From the NCBI GenBank assembly GCA_900095095.1, contig FMBT01000349.1, positions 186,001 to 250,000 on the forward strand: 64,000 bases of DNA, written 5' to 3'. Made by a program: the position numbers and the translations under genes. The notes beneath the pieces were generated by a model that ran no database searches, was not told where the DNA came from, and saw only the letters and a program-made list of their open reading frames with translations. Shown here in pieces: positions 11,221-20,033 of this stretch; position 1 is the first letter of the stretch; each line of letters opens with the position of its first letter. This DNA comes from Fragilariopsis cylindrus CCMP1102 (taxonomy: Eukaryota; Bacillariophyta; Bacillariophyceae; Bacillariales; Bacillariaceae).

Positions 11221-11985
11221 TTACCTTTTCATTATTTTGCTGCTGTTTTGTTGCTTAGCTAAGATGAGTTCAGCATCAGTCCAAGCTCGATAAGCCAAAA
11301 ATAGACTTGTAGGAGTAGCGACAGCTGATAGGTCTCGTACGACTCGTTGGGCATCGTGAATAGCGGATATCACCTTATCATTGTTCTTTTCTTCCTGTTC
11401 TTTTTCGAACGATCGTAGATACGCTCGAGCACGAACAGCATGCGCGTGAGCGTTGACTGTCGTTGAAGGTGAGGAGATTTCAAGTTTACCAATAACAGAT
11501 GTCAAGTATCTAATTTGTTCCTCGTGTTGACCATTGGTAGCAAATGTTTCACTCGTTTCAATGACCTTACTTGCTGCAATCAATAACTTTGGTACTAATG
11601 GGAAGGTAGGCATGGTCGTCGTCGATAATTCTCCCAAATGGAAAGCAATAGTTTGGACGTCCGTCATTCCATTCAACACCATCGGTGGTGTTTTTTTGTC
11701 TCCTTTTGTCGTAACTTCTATGTTCGGTCCCATGTCACATTGAGACAGACATCCAGATGATTCTACTACAGTATTACCATCCACACCATCACTCATGCCA
11801 ACTAGATTATGTATCGTTTGGAGTATGTCACTGTTCCTTTTACAGCAATTTTTGTTTTGACAAACCTTTATGATATTATACGCATCGACTTTTCCAATGA
11901 TATGATCATTTATCTTGGAAAAAGATACAAAAGTTAACGCCCATAATACTACTACTAGTAACAGTCGCGGCACGTAAGAGAACAT
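11221..11985 (-). CDS. Secretory thioredoxin-fold [2Fe-2S] ferredoxin-like protein
   Basis: Single exon, 254 residues, ATG at 11985. Residues 1-35 include a hydrophobic signal sequence (PRLLLVVVLWALTFVSF). The next about 60 residues match the thioredoxin-like [2Fe-2S] ferredoxin family: VCQNKNCCKR followed by SSGCLSQCDMGPNI, which supplies the two cysteine pairs and the GP turn. The rest (about 120-254) is helical, with Ala- and Leu-rich segments resembling tetratricopeptide-like helices, and has no recognised motif. The family carries electrons or senses clusters (NuoE-like fold). The signal peptide suggests a plastid or secretory location. Targeting is an inference, because no clear ASAFAP phenylalanine is visible. 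The gene is divergent from the membrane protein starting at 12415. Confidence 0.7.
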   Translation of the reverse strand: MFSYVPRLLLVVVLWALTFVSFSKINDHIIGKVDAYNIIKVCQNKNCCKRNSDILQTIHNLVGMSDGVDGNTVVESSGCLSQCDMGPNIEVTTKGDKKTPPMVLNGMTDVQTIAFHLGELSTTTMPTFPLVPKLLIAASKVIETSETFATNGQHEEQIRYLTSVIGKLEISSPSTTVNAHAHAVRARAYLRSFEKEQEEKNNDKVISAIHDAQRVVRDLSAVATPTSLFLAYRAWTDAELILAKQQNSSKIMKR

Positions 11986-12067
11986 TATGATCCGTCTTTT
12001 GCTGATTTTTTTCGTTCGATCCTCATTGTTTTACAACGTATTGAGTCTTCAAGACTATTCTTAATTC

Positions 12068-12259
12068 CTATGGTACTGTAGGTATTTGTTCTGCCATCGA
12101 AACGGTGATTGCGTGATGGAATATTCGATTTTGTTTGACTTCGTAAGCACCCACAAGTACGTTCGCGTTTTGTTCACGAATGAGTGAGTCGAATGAATCG
12201 TATTGTGGAGGGAGCGGGATTCTCAATAATGTTTTATTAATTTTTATGACACAAATCAT
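12068..12259 (-). CDS. Small hypothetical protein
   Basis: A 63-residue frame from ATG at 12259 to TAG at 12068, containing RIPLPPQYDSFDSLIREQNA and NVLVGAYEVKQNRIFHHAIT. The composition looks more protein-like than most intergenic ORFs here, but no family is recognised. It sits in the divergent spacer between two genes and could be a remnant or an exon of an unresolved gene. Confidence 0.25.
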   Translation of the reverse strand: MICVIKINKTLLRIPLPPQYDSFDSLIREQNANVLVGAYEVKQNRIFHHAITVSMAEQIPTVP

Positions 12260-12315
12260 CGCTGAATTATGAAAAAAAACGACAGAACGTAAATGCAGCA
12301 CAACTGAAAGAAATA

Positions 12316-12327
12316 TACTTCGAAGTA
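12316..12327. promoter_or_regulatory. 12-bp palindrome TACTTCGAAGTA
   Basis: Second perfect copy, 88 bp upstream of the ATG of the polytopic membrane protein at 12415 and 57 bp upstream of the small minus-strand ORF. See the copies at 8763 and 62825. Confidence 0.45.
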
Positions 12328-12414
12328 GACCATCATTGGCAAAACAGAATTAACAAATTCGTATTATATATCTTATTGTATACAGACAACAGTCATCGTC
12401 TACTTGTCAAAACA

Positions 12415-14191
12415 ATGAATGGCGAGACATTCTTTATTGATCCTGAGTTGGTTGTTATTTTCGGCTTCAGATCGACCATTTCGTTGGTAGGACTAATTAC
12501 AGGCGTGGTCGGATATTGGTTGTCAGAACGAAAGTGGGATAATGAAGGAAGTTCGGCATTAAAACCTGATCGAAATAACGACGGTATCGAAAACAATAAC
12601 AATAATGATGAAGCTGGCGAATCAGGTGGAACTGGAGTATACTTAGAGATGAATAACAATGATCCAAACAAAGTCGTTGGATATAATTTTCATAACAATG
12701 GTGCACGTGATCTAGTAAGGGTTCGTACAGACGATAGCAATGACAATAATCGATACCATCCCGGCGAAAGTGCAACGAAGAATACAGAAAATATTCAATC
12801 AATCGAGGCGGCGAAATTCTACGGAACACCTGAGGTTGTCCGGGCTCATCTATATACCGCATACCCATTACCAAAATTGATGATAGTTGGACTATGTATA
12901 TGGAACATAAGTTTCCTGTTGGATCCATCATCGGTGGAATACGTTTCTATGCAAATTTCTGTAATATTAGTTCATTTCTTTTGTCTGCCACACTCGGCCC
13001 AATTTGGGCCTTTCTATGGCGAAATGCTACGCTGGAACGAGATATCGAAACAAAGAAAAGAATTGCACTATCATTCGTAGTTCTTTCTTTATTGTTATGT
13101 GTTGTAACTATTGTCGATCCAATGGTCAGTGCACCCTGGTACTTTAACGTCTTCGGCGGTAAGTATCCTACTTTTCTTCCTCGTATTTTCCCCAGTATTT
13201 TGTTCACCAATGTTGAGCTACCACTAATACCTTTTTCTTCCACTTGGTTCTTTGCTTGCTTTTGTCCCAAACAAATATATATCAACAACGAAAATCAAAC
13301 TCCTGCAGTTTTTTTCATCCTCGCATCATCCGTAGTTTTCAGCCTATCTCGTAAGATGGGATTCACATCGTGGGACCTTAAGGGAAAACCCAAAACAAAC
13401 ACTAACGTATACGTGCAGAATCTTGGTCCGCTACTTTTGATCTTTGGTGTATTCTTGTTTTGGGTAGGCACGAATGCTGTTTCTATGGCAGATTTGAACC
13501 AAAATTACATACCCTTTTGGACTACCAATACACGAGGCTGCTTCGTTTTTATTGCCGGTATGATCCTGATCGTACCTGGAACTCTAGCACTGGATCTTGC
13601 TTTCGATGAGGGTAGTCTCCCCGTAGTTCCAGGTTTTAGAGATGTGATTGTGTATAGATTGGATGGTAATACGTTCACGGAGTTAATCCAGAAAAATTCA
13701 CAAAATTTGATCTAAGTTGGATGGCTCGTTTGCTCGAAACACCATTATTAGGATCGATTGGTTGGCTCCTAATGGGCTTGTGCAGTTTCCTTCCTTTCGG
13801 TGTGACAGAATTAACGATTCAAAAGTTTTGTACCATGGCAGTTTGTTTCAGCGTGGCGGCTGTTCAATTTCTTTTGGTTACTCCAGCATTATGGAAATCG
13901 GATGAAAAAGCTTACACAAAATGGATCTACGTCTACTACGGATTAATGGCATCCTTGGGTATTTGTATTGGAGTTGCTAGTGGAATTGCTCTTCTTCTTT
14001 CTATTTTTGCTATCGGATTGATTTTGGCTGGACAACGAAAAGATATGTACGATGAACGAAAACGCGGACATATGTGGCTGACAGGAACACCACCAACAAT
14101 AAATCCTGATCCTCAGGTATATGGTCTAGGTCAACCAATATATCTTCTTGGATGGATTATGTTGTGTACAGCCATGTCGATTCCCATGTAA
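12415..14191 (+). CDS. Polytopic membrane protein with two frame losses
   Basis: ATG at 12415; a 150-bp intron at 13159-13308 (gtaagt...gcag). About 542 residues if two one-base losses are allowed. The first joins a TM segment (MIVGLCIWNISFLLD) to RFYANFCNISSFLLSATLG around 12930-12940. The second, at the A5 run 13692-13696, joins ELIQK to KFDLSWMARLLETPLLGS. I count roughly ten hydrophobic segments, with a hydrophilic Asn-rich loop between the first and second. The protein ends with a short cytosolic-type tail and GLGQPIYLLGWIML. Reading through the intron happens to keep the frame because 150 is a multiple of three. No transporter family is recognised. It could be a decaying gene, but the long open stretches and clean splice site suggest selection has acted. 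Confidence 0.6.
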
Positions 14192-14744
14192 CTTGTTTTG
14201 CGTTTGCGTCCTTGGTACATCAGTGTCAATTTTTATACCTTTGTTGATTCATATATTATTTAAATTATTTGTTATATTGTGGTAGTAATATCTCAGAGTA
14301 TTCCAACATAATTCATAGTAGTAGCCTGGAATTTCCTAGAATATCGGATATAGTACAGAAGACACTTAGTTCTACATAATAATTCAGACAATATTTATTT
14401 TACTGTAAGTATATTTAGTCATGAGTGACTAATGATTGAAACAACCTTGAGAAAAAACAGAATTTTTCGAGAATTCTGATTGCTTGATGTTTCAGCTTTT
14501 TGATTTTTTTGGATATCATCTATCTTTTCCTTCGGCACCCACAGCACGATGCAAATCGAAATCTGCCGATGATCGATCCCATCCATAACGCGTATCTTTG
14601 TGATTGGACTTGGGCTTGGACATCGGCACAGAACCATAAAATAATACTGTAGGTAGGAGATCATTTCGTAACTTCTACAGGTACATATAAAATATATTAG
14701 TGATTGGGTCCGTGGCTGTTGGTAACTAGAAACAAATCGTGACG
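14192..14744. other. Intergenic region
   Basis: AT-rich spacer between tandem plus-strand genes. A minus-strand ORF here (14865-14419) is mostly antisense to the next gene's first codons and has low-complexity content, so I do not call it. No other feature seen. Confidence 0.5.
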
Positions 14745-16008
14745 ATGATGACTTGGAAGAGAAGGAGCTATAAATCATCATCATCATCATCATCGGATGA
14801 AGATAAGAATGATGGCATAGGTTTTCGAACTCGCGCAAGTATCCAAACCGTTTCGTATTTGACAATATCGACGATGCTTATTCTTTCTATCGTGATCTAC
14901 ATCTCGCCGACAGTACAGGGCTTCTCTACTGCCCCGTCATATTCCGGTAAAGAATCGTTTGCTAATCATCATCATCAACAACAACGACAACAAATAAAAC
15001 AAACCAATTCATTCGTGGCGAAGATACATAAGCAGCTGGAACAGGAACAATATTGCTCATATCGACCTGTCGCTACCAGACTAAGTGCTGAGACTATTAA
15101 TACTGACAACAGCGACGACGAAGAACAACGCCAGCGGCAACAACAACAACAACCACAAAATCAGGGTGGTTTGGGTGAATATGATCCATCTGAAAACCTA
15201 CCTGAAAGACAACGAGAAGTTCCTATTATTGGTAATCCTCAGCTACGTGTCAAGGAAAGGGATTATAGCGTAACGAATATATTAAAGGAACTTGCTGCTA
15301 TACAACAGCAGGGCCCACAAAAGTATTCGATTTTGGGTACCCGTCATTGTTCGTATTTGCATCAACAAATTATCGAATTATTAGCATACGCATTGGTCTT
15401 AAGTGGTAATCATGTGTTCACATCTGGTGCTGGGGGTACTCATGCGTAAGTTTGTTCTTGTTTTTGAATATATATCTATGCAAATGCAATTGCAAATGCA
15501 AATTCAAATGAATATGTATGTCTGTATATATATCTGTAGGACCTATTGCTGTGTAGGGCTATGTATGTACAGGTGTTCCAATCGATTTCTCTTTCATTAT
15601 GTATCTCTTTCCAACTTTCATTCATCGTTTATTACTAAATATTGTTGTGTTTACATATTTTATCTTTTATCTTATATTGTTCCCATTCGGCTCACTTCGC
15701 ACAGTGCTGCGGTCCGCGGAGCACTTCGTGCCGAACGAGAAGATTTATTAACGGTTGTTTTACCACAGAGTATGTCCAAACAAACAAAGGAATCACAAGA
15801 ATTGTTAGATAAAGTTGATGATGTTATAACCATGCCACAAAATGATGATATGTCGTTAGATGTTGCCAGTCGGATTTGTAACTCGTACATACTTAGTCTA
15901 ACAGACCAATTGATTAGTTTCGCATTTCATGAATCGAATACTGTCGTTGAAGCCTCCAAGGAAGCTAAGGCATTGGATATGTTAGTAACAACGTTGTACC
16001 TGGATTGA
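14745..16008 (+). CDS. Plastid-targeted DprA/Smf-like Rossmann protein
   Basis: Two exons, 14745-15445 and 15705-16008, 334 residues. The splice (gcgtaagt...cacag) rebuilds GAGGTHAAAVRGALRAERED. Residues about 40-65 form an ER signal sequence ending in VQG-FSTAP, a good diatom plastid-import motif (F at +1). A Gln/His-rich transit region follows. The core begins ILGTRHCSYLHQQIIELLAY, then ALVLSGNHVFTSGAGGTHAA, LLTVVLPQSMSKQ and FAFHES, and ends TTLYLD. From memory this resembles the cyanobacterial and plant protein annotated as DNA recombination-mediator protein A, a DprA/Smf-type nucleotide-binding fold. The likely role is handling single-stranded DNA or a nucleotide in the plastid; the biochemical activity is inferred only from the family name. 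Confidence 0.8.
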
Positions 16009-16378
16009 TGATAATGACGTTCAGAAAAAAAGTTATCATTAGATTAGATTTTATTCGGCGGCCGTTCGTTGTACACGTACGTACGTTTACTGATAATACC
16101 TTACTACTACTAAAACTAATACTATAAATATTGATATTACTATTGCTATTACTACTACTACTGCTGCTACTATAATACTAATCAAACATTATTCAGCTGG
16201 AGAGATACGTTTATGTAACTTCATAAGGTAATAAAGTATTTCACCTGGTACGCTATATATATATTTATCGATACAGATACAAAGTCAACAATTTGTTCTC
16301 GAAAATTGGAAACTAATTTTATAATCAATACGCTGAGCTACTATTATTACGAAGTGATTAATTAATTTCAGGAATTTA
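16009..16378. other. Convergent intergenic region
   Basis: Spacer between the 3' ends of the DprA-like gene and the heme lyase gene, with a taatac/actactact trinucleotide tract around 16100-16175. No gene seen. Confidence 0.5.
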
Positions 16379-17980
16379 TTACTCTTGAAATAATGTAGGA
16401 TGTTGCTCCCTTGCTACCCGTCGTTCCGCCGTCTTCAACATCACACATTCGGTCAACGTTTCTAGGGCTGCTTCTGTCTTGGCGTCAGCGTCGTCTGTAT
16501 TATCAGATGATAATATCTTAAGTAGAGTCTTGTGTTGAACTGGACAAAGTGTCTTACCAAAACACAAAGTAAGATCCATGCTAGCTTTGGAATGTTCTTC
16601 CTCCGTAGAACAGTTTGCTACATTTTTTCGTGCACCAGAACAATCGTTCAGAGCACTTGCAAAACGGAGGGCGATTTCTTTTGCTTGTTCTTCATCAATT
16701 TCAATGATAGCATTATTGTTTTTGTTCTCTTCATTATTATTATTATCTGTCGTCGTTGCTGCTACTTTCTGGGCTTGTTGTTGGTCTGCAATACGCATTT
16801 TTTGAATCGATTTCCATACCTCTATTGATTCATTTACTTGACTAGCCAATTCCTTTGTTCCTTTCATTGGTAGCATCTCGTAGCTTGTTTTTCCTGTCAT
16901 TATTCGGTATGGCATTTGTACTGCCCGGGCAAACAACGGACTTGCACCGTCTAGGGCTGGTCGGACGTCAACAAGCAAACTTGGTGTACCCGACCTATCA
17001 TGTAATTTGGGCATAGACGAATCTGCTGATAGGCTTGCTCTAGTTTCATCATAGTAATAATCAATGATGTATCGTGTAGTTGTTCCATCGTTTCTCAATA
17101 TTGTCCAATCATGTCTGTCATAAGGTAATGGATGTCCCAACAAATAATGCTTTATTGCAGCCTTTGGTGAAAGATCGTGTGGACATCCTGTAAATTTAAG
17201 CAATTTTGGAGTCGATGTTTCATCGTATGTTTGACGTTCCCATTCCACAACTTTAGCCCAAGTTTTTTCATTCATATTATTATGAAGTGCAACAACACTG
17301 GACATGTCTTCCTCGGAGGCTGCTCCTTCTTCTGATGATTCGCCGGCACCACCACCGCTGCCAGCACCACTTTGATTATTGGTATTATCCATCTTCCCTT
17401 TCCGGGAAAGAGCATTATAAAATTGTTGTGGACTTGGATAGGTCCATGTCGTTTCTACCCCATCTCCACCTTTTGGAATTGTAGAAGAAACACGATTGGT
17501 CGGCAGTTCCATTTGTTGTGATGGATTAGGAAGTTGTGTCTTGGCACCCTTTGGCATATTATTCATTTTATCTATAGGTTGAGAGTAGACGTTGTATTCC
17601 TGATGACGAGCTTTCACCGGACAACCCCCGCCATCGGAGGAAGATGATGGTGGTTGCGGTGGCGCGTGTTTGACAGGACATCCGCCACCACTACCACCAC
17701 TACTACCATCATCATTCGTCTTCGCCATCGCCTTTGCTCGTTCTTCTTCCGATAAAGGTTTACTTCCTCCTGGACCATGAATGGCAACTGCGCGAAACAT
17801 TTGTGTCATACTAGGAAAATTGTAACCACTGCCATCCTTACTGTTCATGGGACAGTTCGATTCTTCTTTATCTTTATCTTTCTCTGGCTGTTGCTGTTGT
17901 ATCGGTTTTTCCGACGTTGTTGTCGTCGCTTCAGCTTGAAAAGATGCATCATCGCTATGCTTCGATATTCCACCACCCAT
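16379..17980 (-). CDS. HCCS: Holocytochrome c synthase (cytochrome c heme lyase)
   Basis: Single exon, 533 residues, about twice the length of the human enzyme. Two CPV heme-regulatory motifs (GGGCPVKH near residue 100, GGGCPVKARHQEYNVYSQPI near 118) precede the conserved core: WTYPSPQQFYNAL, HNNMNEKTWAKVVEWE with the heme-ligand His, LLKFTGCPHDLSPKA, HPLPYDRHDW and RPALDGASPLFARAVQMPY. The enzyme attaches heme to the CXXCH of cytochrome c/c1 in the mitochondrial intermembrane space. Odd features are an N-terminus MGGGISK that fits an N-myristoylation site, and a C-terminal extension of about 130 residues rich in Cys (DCSGARKNVANC, LCFGKTLCPV, LTEC) with no counterpart in the usual enzyme. 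It is divergent from the CIAO2 gene, 531 bp away. Confidence 0.95.
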   Translation of the reverse strand: MGGGISKHSDDASFQAEATTTTSEKPIQQQQPEKDKDKEESNCPMNSKDGSGYNFPSMTQMFRAVAIHGPGGSKPLSEEERAKAMAKTNDDGSSGGSGGGCPVKHAPPQPPSSSSDGGGCPVKARHQEYNVYSQPIDKMNNMPKGAKTQLPNPSQQMELPTNRVSSTIPKGGDGVETTWTYPSPQQFYNALSRKGKMDNTNNQSGAGSGGGAGESSEEGAASEEDMSSVVALHNNMNEKTWAKVVEWERQTYDETSTPKLLKFTGCPHDLSPKAAIKHYLLGHPLPYDRHDWTILRNDGTTTRYIIDYYYDETRASLSADSSMPKLHDRSGTPSLLVDVRPALDGASPLFARAVQMPYRIMTGKTSYEMLPMKGTKELASQVNESIEVWKSIQKMRIADQQQAQKVAATTTDNNNNEENKNNNAIIEIDEEQAKEIALRFASALNDCSGARKNVANCSTEEEHSKASMDLTLCFGKTLCPVQHKTLLKILSSDNTDDADAKTEAALETLTECVMLKTAERRVAREQHPTLFQE

Positions 17981-18511
17981 AATTATTCAATACTCTTTAA
18001 GATAAGATAGCTGGTTGATATTTAATAGAAATGGTACTACTGTATTGTCTTTTTTATGATACAGTACGTTGTTTGAATATATTATATTATTATTGTGATT
18101 GATAGTTGTTACAATTGTATTGTTATTTGTCTGTAGACTATTTGCTTTCTCATTCTCATTCTCTATTAACAGGTTAATGACGTGATCACTGATGGCTGAT
18201 CAATTGAATTCGTGGCGTAGAAACGTAGAAACTTGAAATTCAAATAAAATATATTGAATATCTAGTCCCTGATCAAATCAGTCCCGTATAATCTCTTTAG
18301 GATGGTCCAGTCAAATTCTTTCTAATTAATTTTTTATAAAATGCAAGAATAATAAGCATGAAGCACTAACAACATAAAACAAAAGCATCATTCAAAATAT
18401 CAACAACGACGACAACGACAACAACAACAACAACAACAGCACAATATAACAATATAACACAATTTGTTTAAACATATACTACGACAAGAACGACGATCAT
18501 CTTATAATATA
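17981..18511. promoter_or_regulatory. Shared divergent promoter region of HCCS and CIAO2
   Basis: A 531-bp region between two divergent starts. It is AT-rich, with an (acaacg/acaaca)n tract at about 18400-18440 just upstream of the CIAO2 ATG. No defined binding motif is identified. Confidence 0.4.
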
Positions 18512-19519
18512 ATGGCCTTATCCTCGAAAGAAAACGCTAATCCTACACTATTTTCAATCGAAAAACGAACGCAACGAGTATCATTGGATTGGACAAAATT
18601 GGGTAGTTTTCGACAAGAGGAATCATCGGTTGTAGTTCCGACTGATGCGGAAGATAAAGCTATCATGCGTGCAATAATGGATTGCTCAAGATCGACGTCT
18701 AATGGGAAAGCAGTCAGTCTACTACGTAAGGCGGGACTCGTTGTTCCAACATATTCAAGGAGGAAAAATACTAATAATATCAATAAAAATTATCCTACTA
18801 CTACATCGTCATCATCTTGGTGTAGTGATTCGTCTCGTCCGGTATTTTCATTGGCAGTAGACGACGACACAGATGAAAATGAAGGAACAGTAGCGCTAAT
18901 AGATGAAACAACAACTCCCGCTAAACGACAAAAAAATGAAAATGAGAATGAAGAAAAAAATGAGGAAGATAGCAACCAAATTAACAACAACGCTATAAAT
19001 AATAATAATAATAATAATAGTGCTGGCGGCAACAACAACGAAAGTAGTATCATTTCAGCTGAAGAAATATTCGATATTATTCGGTCCATTGAAGATCCGG
19101 AACATCCACATTCGTTAGAACAATTAGGTGTTGTTAGTCTCGAACAGGTAGAAATATCATCTACTATCGCCAATTGCAACAAACTGAAGACGAACAAGAT
19201 CACCAACAACAATAATAATAATAATAATAATTATCAAGATAAAATTACGGTCAAATTCACACCAACAATTCCACATTGTTCTATGGCAACATTAATCGGA
19301 TTGTGTTTGCGAGTGAAACTATTTCGGTCATTACCACCGACGAAATATAAAGTCGATGTGCTCATTGAAGCAGGGACGCACGTAAGTGAAAAAGCAATCA
19401 ACAAACAACTTCGTGATAAAGAACGAGTTCGAGCAGCTCTAGAAAATAAACACCTTTCAGGTGTTGTCGATAAATGTATTAAAAATGGAATGAAAGCAGC
19501 GAAAAAAACGGTGGATTGA
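18512..19519 (+). CDS. CIAO2: CIAO2/MIP18-family cytosolic Fe-S assembly factor
   Basis: Single exon. The ATG at 18512 is chosen because the open frame upstream offers only TTG. 335 residues, about twice the usual 160. The first 190 residues are a lineage-specific, low-complexity extension (Asn, Glu, Ser). The C-terminal 145 residues are the DUF59/MIP18 domain: [31 protein letters not shown], then [20 protein letters not shown] with the conserved reactive Cys, [13 protein letters not shown], and [19 protein letters not shown] poly-Asn run interrupts the domain between two strands. The family forms the CIA targeting complex with CIAO1 and MMS19, delivering Fe-S clusters to cytosolic and nuclear proteins such as DNA polymerases and helicases. 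Subtype A versus B is not decided. Confidence 0.93.
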   Translation: MALSSKENANPTLFSIEKRTQRVSLDWTKLGSFRQEESSVVVPTDAEDKAIMRAIMDCSRSTSNGKAVSLLRKAGLVVPTYSRRKNTNNINKNYPTTTSSSSWCSDSSRPVFSLAVDDDTDENEGTVALIDETTTPAKRQKNENENEEKNEEDSNQINNNAINNNNNNNSAGGNNNESSIISAEEIFDIIRSIEDPEHPHSLEQLGVVSLEQVEISSTIANCNKLKTNKITNNNNNNNNNYQDKITVKFTPTIPHCSMATLIGLCLRVKLFRSLPPTKYKVDVLIEAGTHVSEKAINKQLRDKERVRAALENKHLSGVVDKCIKNGMKAAKKTVD

Positions 19520-19832
19520 GGTGAAAGAAACAATTCGGTTTGAGACAGAGAAAAATAACAAAATATAACATTGATGCGTATAATATATAAATAAGAAATA
19601 TATATATATATAAAATATATATATAAAACAACGTATAGATAGCTTTTTAATATTAAATCTATAATCTACTGACATACTTTCTGGGAACTTAAAAACTAAA
19701 CAGAAGTAATTACAGGAAGTTAAAAGTGCATTTCCTTCGAACTGTGTGCATTAGGATACCGTCTATTTTCTAAAACGGTGACAATAAATAAAGGACCAAA
19801 CGCCGAAAGCATGGAAAATACTCACTCACTCA

Positions 19833-19867
<35 letters not shown>

Positions 19868-20033
19868 GCCTTTCATTGTCAGCATTTGTAATCTTTGTAT
19901 TAAGTGTGAGGATATATGTGTGGTGTGTGTACTCGTTCTTTACTTCTAATCAATATCAATCGTTCTGGCGTGTTATGCATCGATCTATATATTATTACTA
20001 ATCATCATCAAGGTTTTGAATACAATGTAGGAC
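19520..20033. other. Convergent intergenic region with ACTC/AC microsatellite
   Basis: Contains (actc)n at about 19821-19835 running into (ac)n to about 19864, and at about 19590-19625 an atatat tract. No gene seen. Confidence 0.6.

Noticed and set aside
12894-13300. Reading the membrane-protein intron at 13159-13308 as coding
   Set aside because: It is open only because it is 150 bp long. Clear gtaagt and ctgcag splice signals and the TM pattern support removal.
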